Below, piece by piece: positions 1-8,572 of a DNA stretch of 45,453 nucleotides; the first letter of the stretch is position 1, and each line of letters begins with the position of its first letter. The notes under the pieces are model-generated. The model made no database searches. It was given only the letters and a program-made list of their open reading frames with translations, and was not told the DNA's origin. The stretch is taken from positions 1-45,453 of the forward strand of contig JALENF010000066.1 in assembly GCA_022767945.1 (NCBI GenBank), in the 5' to 3' direction. The stretch comes from Bacillota bacterium (lineage in GTDB: Bacteria > Bacillota > Clostridia > Peptostreptococcales > Anaerovoracaceae). The position numbers and the translations under genes were made by a program.

Positions 1-1824
1 AGTTTTGTCTGAAACATCTACGCTGGTAGACGCGTCAGCGCCGCTTCCTGAGTTGGTGATATCGTTGTCTGAAGGCAGTGATGGAATTACTGTGATTCCT
101 CCGCTACTGTTTGAGGAATTCTCCTTATATACAATCGTGAATTTTGAGAACTTGCTTGTGCTGAATGTAAGAATATCATTATCCTCGCCCTTCTCAACAT
201 GACATTCAAGAACCTGAGGTGTCTCGCCTTCGTGTTCACGAATTACACTATAATTATTCTCATCACCCGAGAAGTTTCCGTCAATAGAAATGTCGATAGG
301 TACAATGAACTCTGTCTCTGGCTTGCTTTCTACACTCATCGTAATATCAAATGCACGAGCTGCACCTTCAGCAATTTCATCTTCTGTCAGTGTTGAATCT
401 GTTGCGGACAGAACCACATTAGCATCTAAGTTTTCCATGCTAACACCATCAGGTATAGTTCCATTACTAATCATATTGAACGATGCCTGAACATCTTGGT
501 TTTCTACTGATACATTCTTATCTACTGTGAGATGAATGACTATACTTCCTTTACTTTCAGCTACAATACTTTTGAATTCTTTAGCAGGAACTGCAACTGC
601 AATGTTTGTGTAGCCATCGCCTCCACCGCCAGTGTCAAAAGTTTGATATACATTACCATTAATGGATAACTCAGGAATGAAATAGTTGCGATTGACCTTC
701 AGATCAATCAGGTATCTTTCTTCTTTGCCTTCAAGGTCTGTGTCCTCAAGCAAAGGGATAGATACATTGCTTCCGTTCTGAACACTTATTCCAAATCCTT
801 TTCCTGATGCAATTCCGATTTCGGTCTTTCCGTTCGCTATCATATACTGGCTGGCCTCGTCAATTTCAACTGATATTGGCATTACATCAATCCAGCGGAA
901 CTCAACAAATCTTATATTATTATCAATAAGCCAGCTTCTATCAACAGGAATGATATAGTAGTCATTAGTATTGTCATACATGTCCTTAAGACCTATTCTT
1001 TCAGATGGCTGAGTTCCATTATTATTGGAATCATATTCGGGGTCGTCATTATATGTTCCTAAAACAGTATATTTACATTGATGGTTTTCATCAAGTATCC
1101 TGAAGGCTCCGTCTACATCTAGGTGCTTTGAATTGTCTCCCTTAATACGGAAGAATACTTTATATGTACTCCCAAATAAGCCTTTAGCTATTGGAACATA
1201 CCAGTCATTTTCAGTTGAAACTGACTGCCATCCCTCCTCAGATAGATTTTCTTTGCTATCTGCGCACTGATAGGAAATGCTTCCGTCAGTGCCACGAACA
1301 TCAAATGAGATATAACCGGCATCACCGTGGTGTACAGGTGGTTGGTTTCCCCCTTCGGGATTGTTTCCGGATTCACCGCCACCTGGGTTGTCTCCGCTAG
1401 ATTCATCAACCTTGCTAATGCCGATTTCTACTGGATATATCACGCTATCTAACACGAAGGAATATACACCTGTTTCTTTATCGAAATTTCCACCATATGC
1501 AGGATTCGCACTATCAGCGTCCCCTTCTTTGGCCACTATGTTGTTAACAGCAAAACTGTCTTCAGGTGTCACCTTTATATAAATCATTTTGCCTTTAGAA
1601 TCGCTGGAGAGATCAATCCAGATGGCCCCACTGGCATCCTTCGTAGCCTCATCAACGTCTACATAATCTGCGTCTCCAATCTTGTAGGAAACGCTTCCAT
1701 GCGCAAGTTCAGTAGCAGAGAATTTAAGTTTCATTCCCTCTACCCCAAACGCACTCGCGGGCATGTACGCGCACACCAGGCAGACTGCCATGAGTATGGC
1801 GAGAAGTCTTCTTCCTTTCTTCAT
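1..1824 (-). CDS. secreted/surface protein with N-terminal signal peptide, truncated by left window edge
   Basis: Frame stays open from ATG at 1824 to base 1 (608 codons, not in the ORF track because it runs off the edge); starts MKKGRRLLAILMAVCLVCAYMPASAFG (signal peptide), upstream AAGGAAGG RBS; Gly/Asn-rich and Ser/Gly-rich linkers. Confidence 0.85.
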   Translation of the reverse strand, partial: MKKGRRLLAILMAVCLVCAYMPASAFGVEGMKLKFSATELAHGSVSYKIGDADYVDVDEATKDASGAIWIDLSSDSKGKMIYIKVTPEDSFAVNNIVAKEGDADSANPAYGGNFDKETGVYSFVLDSVIYPVEIGISKVDESSGDNPGGGESGNNPEGGNQPPVHHGDAGYISFDVRGTDGSISYQCADSKENLSEEGWQSVSTENDWYVPIAKGLFGSTYKVFFRIKGDNSKHLDVDGAFRILDENHQCKYTVLGTYNDDPEYDSNNNGTQPSERIGLKDMYDNTNDYYIIPVDRSWLIDNNIRFVEFRWIDVMPISVEIDEASQYMIANGKTEIGIASGKGFGISVQNGSNVSIPLLEDTDLEGKEERYLIDLKVNRNYFIPELSINGNVYQTFDTGGGGDGYTNIAVAVPAKEFKSIVAESKGSIVIHLTVDKNVSVENQDVQASFNMISNGTIPDGVSMENLDANVVLSATDSTLTEDEIAEGAARAFDITMSVESKPETEFIVPIDISIDGNFSGDENNYSVIREHEGETPQVLECHVEKGEDNDILTFSTSKFSKFTIVYKENSSNSSGGITVIPSLPSDNDITNSGSGADASTSVDVSDKT

Positions 1825-1967
1825 AGTTTTTTCCTTCCTTTCCCTATAATTTCTCTGAATAGTATGATGATAAGTCCAAATTCTACTTTCCTGCATTTTA
1901 CCATCCAATTAGTGAGTCGGGTATAGAGTTTCCGACACAGGCAAATTGCTTATTATGGAAATAAATG

Positions 1968-1995
1968 TCGACTGCCGGCGGATTACTGCTATAAT
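1968..1995 (+). promoter_or_regulatory. candidate promoter of the XRE-like gene
   Basis: TATAAT at 1990-1995 with weak -35 TCGACT at 1968-1973 (16-nt spacer). Confidence 0.4.
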
Positions 1996-2024
1996 GTACT
2001 CAGAAAAACTCTTGGGAGGATGTT

Positions 2025-3752
2025 ATGAATTTCAGAGATACACTTAACTATTACATTGAAACAGTGGGTACGTCGGGCAAGGAGCTGTCGGAGCACTCCG
2101 GGCTTACACCCTCTGTAATTTCAAGGTATAGGAGCGGTAACAGAGAGCCATCCATCGGCAGCAGCCAGTTTGCACAGCTCATAAAAGGACTGGCAGAAAT
2201 TGCTGAGGAAAAAGGGAAAACACATATCACAGTAGAAATTCTTACGGACACTTTTGCCGGAGCACTGAATTCAAAAGAAGAGGAATTCGAGATATTCCAC
2301 AGACATTTCATCACTCTTTTGACAGGACTGGAAATCAGCATGAAGAATCTGGCTGACGGAATCAACTATGACATGTCCTTCCTTTACAGAATACGTTCAG
2401 GTGAAAGAAGACCGCAAAATATTCATGAAATGGCCGAGCTCATTGCAGGATACGTTGCAGGCAGTTTCAGCAGCCCGGATGAGCTGCTTAAAATACAAAA
2501 AGTTACAGGTGCTTCCGATGATGACCTTAAGGATGCGGATTCATTAAAAAAACATATCTCAGAATGGCTGGTTTCCGAGGAGGTCGACTATTCCGAATCG
2601 GTTGACAGCTTTCTTCACAAGATGAACGACTTCAACCTGGACGAATTTATTGAGGCCATTCATTTCAATGACATTAAAATACCTACGGTTCCCTTCCATC
2701 TTCCTGTATCAAGGAGCTACTACGGAATTCATGATATGCGAATCGGTGAACTGGACTTTTTCAAGGCGACAGCACTGTCGAAATCAGATGCACCTGTTTT
2801 TATGTGTGCTGATATGCCTATGAATGATATGGCCGAAGATATGGACTTCAATAAGAAGTGGATGATGGGAATTGCAGCCGCACTGAGAAAGGGTCTTCGT
2901 CTGAATATGATTCACAACATTGACAGACCTTTCAGTGAACTCATGCTCGGCTTCGAGGCATGGATTCCTATGTACATGACCGGACAGATCTCCCCGTATT
3001 ATCTCCCAGATATTAACACAGACATCTATCATCATCTTCTCTATGTTTCCGGAGCCTGTGCTCTTTCCGGCGAATGCATAAACGGATATCATGATCATGG
3101 GAAGTACTACCTCACCAACAACAAAACTGAACTGGACTATTATAATAAACGTTCCAGAGACCTGCTGAAAAAAGCAAAGCCTCTGATGAAAATCTACAGA
3201 AAAGACGACATCAAAGCTTTCTCAGGTTTTCTTGCCGGGATTTCATCCGTGAAATGTGACCATCACCACATTCTTTCGCAGCCTCCTCTTTATACAATGT
3301 CTGAGGAGCTTCTGAAAGATATTCTGGACAGCAACAGCATTTCAAAAGAAACCGGGGATGCAGTCATGGAATTTTTCAGATTGCAGCAAGAAGGTTTTGA
3401 TAGCATGGGAGAAGTGGCAGAGATAACAGATGACCTACACGTCTTCGACGAGAAAACCTTCAAAGAAAGACCGGTCAGACTTAACGCTGACGGCATCTTT
3501 CCATCGGAGGACATCGTCTATACCTACGAGCAGTACACGGAACATGTTCGCCTGACAGAGAGGGCTGCAGAAAGCCACGCAGGCTACACCTTGAACATTG
3601 TAGAGCCTGCCTTCAGAAACATCAGCATATACATATTCCGTGATAACTTTGTCGTTATTTCCAAAAGCAAGACTCCTGCCATACAGTTTGTCATCTATCA
3701 TCCAACGATGGTTAATGCATTAGACAATCTTGTGCTTATCACAGACAGGTAA
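2025..3752 (+). CDS. large HTH (XRE-like) protein with two N-terminal helix-turn-helix segments and a long C-terminal domain of unknown function
   Basis: ORF 575 aa; HTH-like segments 'SGKELSEHSGLTPSVISRYRSGNREPS' and 'SMKNLADGINYDMSFLYRIRSGERRPQ'; RBS GGGAGG. Confidence 0.8.
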   Translation: MNFRDTLNYYIETVGTSGKELSEHSGLTPSVISRYRSGNREPSIGSSQFAQLIKGLAEIAEEKGKTHITVEILTDTFAGALNSKEEEFEIFHRHFITLLTGLEISMKNLADGINYDMSFLYRIRSGERRPQNIHEMAELIAGYVAGSFSSPDELLKIQKVTGASDDDLKDADSLKKHISEWLVSEEVDYSESVDSFLHKMNDFNLDEFIEAIHFNDIKIPTVPFHLPVSRSYYGIHDMRIGELDFFKATALSKSDAPVFMCADMPMNDMAEDMDFNKKWMMGIAAALRKGLRLNMIHNIDRPFSELMLGFEAWIPMYMTGQISPYYLPDINTDIYHHLLYVSGACALSGECINGYHDHGKYYLTNNKTELDYYNKRSRDLLKKAKPLMKIYRKDDIKAFSGFLAGISSVKCDHHHILSQPPLYTMSEELLKDILDSNSISKETGDAVMEFFRLQQEGFDSMGEVAEITDDLHVFDEKTFKERPVRLNADGIFPSEDIVYTYEQYTEHVRLTERAAESHAGYTLNIVEPAFRNISIYIFRDNFVVISKSKTPAIQFVIYHPTMVNALDNLVLITDR

Positions 3753-3768
3753 ATTAGGTGAAAAAACT

Positions 3769-3796
3769 GGGGCGAACTATTAATATAGTTCGCCCC
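3769..3796. terminator. bidirectional intrinsic terminator between convergent genes
   Basis: GGGGCGAACTAT-TAAT-ATAGTTCGCCCC, perfect 12-bp stem; T-run follows on +, A-run precedes (T-run on -). Confidence 0.85.
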
Positions 3797-3824
3797 GCGC
3801 TTTTCAATTAAGTACGGTATTCAG

Positions 3825-5420
3825 TTACAGTTCCTCAAACAGCCTGGTTCCTCTCTTTTTCAGCCAGAAATACAGTGCTGCATCCAACGCAAGTATAATC
3901 ACTCCGCAGATTCCCAGAAAGGCTTCAGCGGAAACCAGATTGCGAAGCAGATAGTACAGTCCGCCCAGGGCAATTACAAATACCCATCCGCCCATCAGGC
4001 TTACGAACACACCCATGCTCTGCTTTACAGGCACTGTCTCGTTGGTCCACTTCAGGTTAGGTGTCTTCAGGTTTACCGCCAGACCAAACAGTGCAACCAG
4101 CAGCATGAACAGAAGCGGCAGCACAATAACGTAAGCGGTAACTGCCGCAGTCGGGTGCATAGCTATAATGACGCACACCGAGCAGAATACTACAGGCAGA
4201 GTTGTAACAGCTATATGCAGATTCAGCTTCGCCTTAAGCACATCCCAGGCCGAAACAGGCAGAGACTGTATCAGCCACAGGCTCTTGCCCTCCAGAGAGA
4301 CGGACGGAGCCGTTATGTCGTTCATGGATGCCATCATGCAGATTCCGGCACACATGATCAGTGACAGCAGAGGTGAATCCTGAGGAAAGATTCCTAGGAG
4401 TGAGTCGGCTTTGATAATCAGGAACACTCCTCCGGCAGGCAGCAGCAGGGTTCCCAGTCCGCAGTTGAGCATGTAGGTCGAGCTTGATGTAAATCTTGAC
4501 CTTTCTTTAAATAGCAGTGCTGACCCGATGTTTCTCTTCTTTGACGCGCCATGTCTGTAGGCTTTCTTTCCGGAAGTGCCCTTTGCCGTCGCAATGGAGA
4601 TGAAGCTCCTGCTCATAACATAGCAACACAGTGCAAACAGCAGAATAACTGCGACAGTTACTGCGACAGTTCCAGTCAGACTGCCTTCGCCCATTCGTCC
4701 CAGAAGGTACAGCGGATATGCCGCGCCCTTTATCTTCACGCCTATGGTCACTGCATTCTCCAGAACCTTCTGCAGCAATACGTTTGCCTTGAAATATACC
4801 CAGTAATACAGCGCGATAAACACTATGGTGAGCAGAACCGAAACATAGCTTTTTCCCTTTAACCTGGTGCTTATCTTTGCCACACCCCATCCGAGAACGC
4901 AGGACAGGGTAAGTATAAATACAGATATCACAAGCATCAGAAATATGTCGTCTATGACTATCCACGCCGAAAGCTTTCCGATTCCGGACATGTTCATCCA
5001 GTATACGATGAGCGCAGGTATGAACACTATAGCCTCGTAAATCAGGCTCCACAGCCATACACCGGCAAGACGTGCAGCCAGAATTGCAGACGGCTTCACC
5101 GGCAGAGACAGCAGCATTTCGTTGTCGCGTGCCTGATACATGGTTGCGTTCACATTGAAAACACTGCCGAAAACGCCCAGCATTATTGCCATAAATGCCA
5201 TCATCACAATGTACATCCAGCCCAGATCAAGCATTACAAAGGTCTCGCACATCATGGTTCCAACACCGAAGAAAACAGAGCCCAGTGACGCAAAGATAAC
5301 AAGCCACATGATTACCATGGCAGCCATCTTTCCGGCGGAACGACGTTTTCCGCTTTTCTTGTTTAATATAAGCCAGCTGTTAATCTCCAGCATCTGCTTT
5401 TTTAATAATACCTTATACAT
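3825..5420 (-). CDS. ABC transporter permease (exporter type)
   Basis: 531 aa polytopic membrane protein; partner of the ATPase at 6963-7694, separated by the IS110 element. Confidence 0.75.
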   Translation of the reverse strand: MYKVLLKKQMLEINSWLILNKKSGKRRSAGKMAAMVIMWLVIFASLGSVFFGVGTMMCETFVMLDLGWMYIVMMAFMAIMLGVFGSVFNVNATMYQARDNEMLLSLPVKPSAILAARLAGVWLWSLIYEAIVFIPALIVYWMNMSGIGKLSAWIVIDDIFLMLVISVFILTLSCVLGWGVAKISTRLKGKSYVSVLLTIVFIALYYWVYFKANVLLQKVLENAVTIGVKIKGAAYPLYLLGRMGEGSLTGTVAVTVAVILLFALCCYVMSRSFISIATAKGTSGKKAYRHGASKKRNIGSALLFKERSRFTSSSTYMLNCGLGTLLLPAGGVFLIIKADSLLGIFPQDSPLLSLIMCAGICMMASMNDITAPSVSLEGKSLWLIQSLPVSAWDVLKAKLNLHIAVTTLPVVFCSVCVIIAMHPTAAVTAYVIVLPLLFMLLVALFGLAVNLKTPNLKWTNETVPVKQSMGVFVSLMGGWVFVIALGGLYYLLRNLVSAEAFLGICGVIILALDAALYFWLKKRGTRLFEEL

Positions 5421-5428
5421 GACTTACT

Positions 5429-5695
5429 TGTATGATGATTATAGAAGCAAAATCATCATATTTCCTTTCTTTTTATATCGTGGTTTAATACAACTCAGAT
5501 ACTGTGGACTTTTAATGACTTTTTGTAGCTTTGACTACTCGACAGGAGTGTATTGCCGCTACCTTTATCTGAATTGTTTATTAGCTGGATGTTTCCGTAA
5601 GCTTTTGCTTATGAGTACTTATTTCAATCAAGTCTACGATGATAATCGCTGGTGGATATCACGGTATCAGACTTTAGAAAGGGAGGTATAACCTC
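5429..5695 (+). ncRNA. candidate bridge RNA region of the IS110 element (boundaries unknown)
   Basis: Non-coding 267 nt between element left end and transposase; nested helices CAGATA(5496-5501)/TATCTG(5566-5571), GTAGC(5525-5529)/GCTAC(5558-5562), ACTC(5537-5540)/GAGT(5546-5549). Location as for bridge RNAs of the IS110 family. Confidence 0.5.
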
Positions 5696-6862
5696 ATGAT
5701 TTATGTCGGCATTGATATTGCCAAACTTAACCATTTTGCCTCAGCTGTTTCTTCTGATGGCGAAATACTCATTGAGCCGTTTAAGTTCTCTAACGACAGT
5801 GATGGCTTCCATTTGCTGCTCTCTAAACTCGAGTCTTTCGATAAGAGCAGCCTCATCATTGGTCTTGAATCCACGGCACACTACGGTGACAACCTTGTGC
5901 GATACCTTGTTGCTGAGAATTACAAAGTGTGTGTTCTTAATCCCATCAAGACTTCTGTTATGCGTAAAAACAATGTTCGCAAGACGAAGACTGATAAAGT
6001 CGACACTTACATAATTTGCAAAACTCTTATGTTGCAGGATTCCCTTAGATTCGTATCATACTATGATTTGGATCTCATGGACCTTAAATCACTCGGACGC
6101 TTTCGTCAAAAGACCATTAAGCAACGCACTCGCTTGAAAATTCAGCTGACTGCTTATGTTGATGAGGTCTTCCCTGAACTGCAGTATTTCTTCAAATCAG
6201 GCCTGCATCAGAAATCTGTCTATGCGCTTCTCAAAGAAGCTCCAACACCGGAAGCAGTTGCTTCTATGCATATGACTCATCTGGCTCATCTACTCAAGGT
6301 CACTTCCCACGGTCACTTTGATAAAGAGACAGCTCAGCAGTTAAGAGTTCTGGCACAGAAGTCTGTCGGTGCTTGCGACAGTGCTTTATCTATTCAGATA
6401 ACTCATACAATTGCTCAGATTGAGTTATTGAATAATCAGTTAGAGAAAGTTGAAACTGAGATGACTGAAATCATGAAATTCAATGATTCTGTCATCATGA
6501 CTATTCCGGGTATCGGTTACATCAACGGCGGAATAATCCTTGGTGAAATCGGTGATATTCACCGTTTTTCCAGTCCCAACAAGCTGCTTGCATATGCCGG
6601 CTTAGACCCTTCAGTTTATCAGTCCGGAAACTTCCAGGCTAAGAAAACCAGAATGTCCAAGCGTGGATCCAGAGTCCTGAGATATGCACTTGTAAATGCA
6701 GCACACAATGTTGTGAAGAACAATGCTACCTTCAAGGCATACTATGATGCCAAGATGGCAGAAGGCCGAACACATTACAACGCCCTTGGGCATTGTGCCG
6801 GCAAACTCGTCAGAGTCATCTGGAAAATGCTTACTGACGAAGTAGAATTTAACCTCGACTAG
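5696..6862 (+). CDS. IS110 family transposase (DEDD N-terminal domain plus Tnp_20-type C-terminal domain)
   Basis: '[16 protein letters not shown]' N-terminus, '[45 protein letters not shown]' C-terminal domain; RBS GGGAGG. Confidence 0.95.
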   Translation: MIYVGIDIAKLNHFASAVSSDGEILIEPFKFSNDSDGFHLLLSKLESFDKSSLIIGLESTAHYGDNLVRYLVAENYKVCVLNPIKTSVMRKNNVRKTKTDKVDTYIICKTLMLQDSLRFVSYYDLDLMDLKSLGRFRQKTIKQRTRLKIQLTAYVDEVFPELQYFFKSGLHQKSVYALLKEAPTPEAVASMHMTHLAHLLKVTSHGHFDKETAQQLRVLAQKSVGACDSALSIQITHTIAQIELLNNQLEKVETEMTEIMKFNDSVIMTIPGIGYINGGIILGEIGDIHRFSSPNKLLAYAGLDPSVYQSGNFQAKKTRMSKRGSRVLRYALVNAAHNVVKNNATFKAYYDAKMAEGRTHYNALGHCAGKLVRVIWKMLTDEVEFNLD

Positions 6863-6962
6863 AGGTCTGGATATTACTAGATAGCCCTACTTGAAAGCGC
6901 CTGTAAGGGAGCTTTGTTAAAGTTACCCTTTTTTACCATGAAAAGATTTTTTAAATTTCCAG

Positions 6963-7694
6963 CTACTTTAGGCTTGACTTTTCATAGCTGGTCTCCTCCA
7001 GTTCCAGGAATACGTCCTCAAGTGATGTATCTCCCTTGACATCTTCCATTGTACCGGATTTAATCAGACGGCCCTGCTTGATTATCGCCACCTTGTCGCA
7101 CAGCTTCTCGGCAACCTCCAGAACGTGAGTCGAGAAGAAGATGGCACTTCCGCTGTCGCAGAGTTCACGCATCATGCCCTTCAGCAGGTGTGATGCCTTA
7201 GGGTCAAGTCCAACGAAAGGCTCATCCATCAAAACCAGCTTAGGCTGGTGTATCAAAGCTGATATAATGGCAAGCTTCTGCTTCATACCATGTGAATACT
7301 CTGAAACGGACTGACCCAGAGAATCTGTCAGTTCGAAAGCATCCGCATATTTTTTTATTCTCTCATTCCTGTCCTTTTCACTGATTTCGAAAATGTCAGC
7401 GATAAAATTAAGGAACTGGATTCCTGTCATGAATTCGTACAGATCCGGATTGTCCGGAATGTAGGCTATATCCCGTTTGCATGCAATCGGGTCGTCTTTG
7501 ATCGAGCGGCCGTTAATAAGAATATCGCCCTGGTCAAAATCCATAATGCCTGTGCACGCCTTCAGTGTCGTTGTTTTGCCTGCCCCATTATGGCCTATGA
7601 ATCCATAGATTTCACCTGCCTCAATATGCAGCGACAGATCATCAACTGCCTTCTTTTCACCATACTGCTTGGTTAAATGTTCGATTTTCAGCAT
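6963..7694 (-). CDS. ABC transporter ATP-binding protein
   Basis: Walker A GHNGAGKTT, signature SHGMKQKL, Walker B LVLMDEP. Confidence 0.95.
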   Translation of the reverse strand: MLKIEHLTKQYGEKKAVDDLSLHIEAGEIYGFIGHNGAGKTTTLKACTGIMDFDQGDILINGRSIKDDPIACKRDIAYIPDNPDLYEFMTGIQFLNFIADIFEISEKDRNERIKKYADAFELTDSLGQSVSEYSHGMKQKLAIISALIHQPKLVLMDEPFVGLDPKASHLLKGMMRELCDSGSAIFFSTHVLEVAEKLCDKVAIIKQGRLIKSGTMEDVKGDTSLEDVFLELEETSYEKSSLK

Positions 7695-7732
7695 TTTTCT
7701 ACCCCCTATGTTTATTATAACAATTATGCAAG

Positions 7733-7799
7733 TGTCAAGTGTGCTTTACATTTATTATATTATCATATTTTCTTTTTATGTCAAGTACGCTTTACATTT
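7733..7799. promoter_or_regulatory. two direct copies of a dyad operator-like sequence upstream of the ABC ATPase gene
   Basis: TGTCAAGTGTGCTTTACATTT (7733-7753) and TGTCAAGTACGCTTTACATTT (7779-7799), 19/21 identical; each has a near-dyad TGTCAAG-N4-CTTTACA. Confidence 0.55.
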
Positions 7800-7884
7800 T
7801 TCTCTCCCAAGAAATCATACAGTCTACCATTCTTCTACATTATAGCTAACGTTCGTTCACATTGTCAATATGTACTTTTCATGT

Positions 7885-7915
7885 AAAAAAAAAACTGCCT
7901 CTGAATAAGAAGCAG
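7885..7915 (-). terminator. intrinsic terminator downstream of lrp-like gene
   Basis: Minus strand CTGCTTCT-TATTC-AGAGGCAG followed by a run of nine or more T. Confidence 0.75.
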
Positions 7916-7935
7916 GCTTATATTCTGTATTCTCT

Positions 7936-8364
7936 TTAATAACGTTCAATTACTGTCTCGAACACGACCTGGGTCTGAGTCTTCCCGTATTTCTGAAGCT
8001 CGCCGACGAAGGTGTTCATAGGAGTGGTTGACGGAAACATTGCCTTGACTATCATGGAATAGTTGCCGGTAATGTGATTGCATTCGATGACGCATTCTTT
8101 ATTTCGGATAAAATCGATAAATTCCGGTTTATCCTCAGGTCGTACTGTTATCATGATGAATGCCTTGATACCGTTGCCCAGCTTTTCGTAATCGGTTGCG
8201 GCATGGTATCCCTTGATAAAGCCGTCATTTTCCAGCTTTTCAATTCGAGCTGAGACCGCCGGGGTCGACAGAAAAACCTCCGCGGACAAGTCCTTCAGCG
8301 GCATTCTTGCGTTCGTTCTGAGCAGTTCCAGCAGTTTGTAATCTATTTCATCTAAGGATCTCAT
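7936..8364 (-). CDS. Lrp/AsnC family transcriptional regulator
   Basis: 'MRSLDEIDYKLLELLRTNARMPLKDLSAEVFLSTPAVSARIEKLENDGFIKGY' HTH_AsnC; ORF-track start (8487) is upstream; ATG at 8364 has GGAGGAAAG RBS. Confidence 0.93.
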   Translation of the reverse strand: MRSLDEIDYKLLELLRTNARMPLKDLSAEVFLSTPAVSARIEKLENDGFIKGYHAATDYEKLGNGIKAFIMITVRPEDKPEFIDFIRNKECVIECNHITGNYSMIVKAMFPSTTPMNTFVGELQKYGKTQTQVVFETVIERY

Positions 8365-8466
8365 AACTCTTTCCTCCATAACAGATATCAAGTATACCAT
8401 ATTTCGTGAATATTCGCAAGCATTCATCAGAAACAACTTCTTTTCAGCATGCATGACACATACAGC

Positions 8467-8505
8467 GAGACCCCACAGGGAAGTCATCCTTCCCTGCGGG
8501 GTCTC
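8467..8505 (-). other. 16-bp hairpin downstream of oadA-like gene (terminator or 3' stabiliser without U-tract)
   Basis: Minus strand GAGACCCCGCAGGGAA-ggatgac-TTCCCTGTGGGGTCTC; the single mismatch is G.U in minus-strand RNA but A.C in plus-strand RNA. Confidence 0.6.
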
Positions 8506-8572
8506 CGCCTGTTACATACATGCACAATCATTTATTATTTAATTCAATTCAGCATTACCTTTTTCCAGTCGG

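Larger units (their letters stand above)
5427..6965 (+). mobile_element. IS110-family insertion sequence, about 1539 bp, inserted between ABC ATPase and permease genes
   Basis: IS110-type transposase; identical TACTT at 5425-5429 and 6964-6968; removing 1539 bp gives a tight operon junction (ATPase TAA, 3 nt, permease ATG). Confidence 0.8.

Noticed and set aside
5-1926. Short plus-strand ORFs at the left edge
   Set aside because: Antisense to the continuous 608-codon minus-strand secreted protein frame.
4507-5058. 183-aa minus ORF inside the ABC permease gene
   Set aside because: Alternative-frame shadow of the 531-aa permease; no RBS and no recognisable domain.
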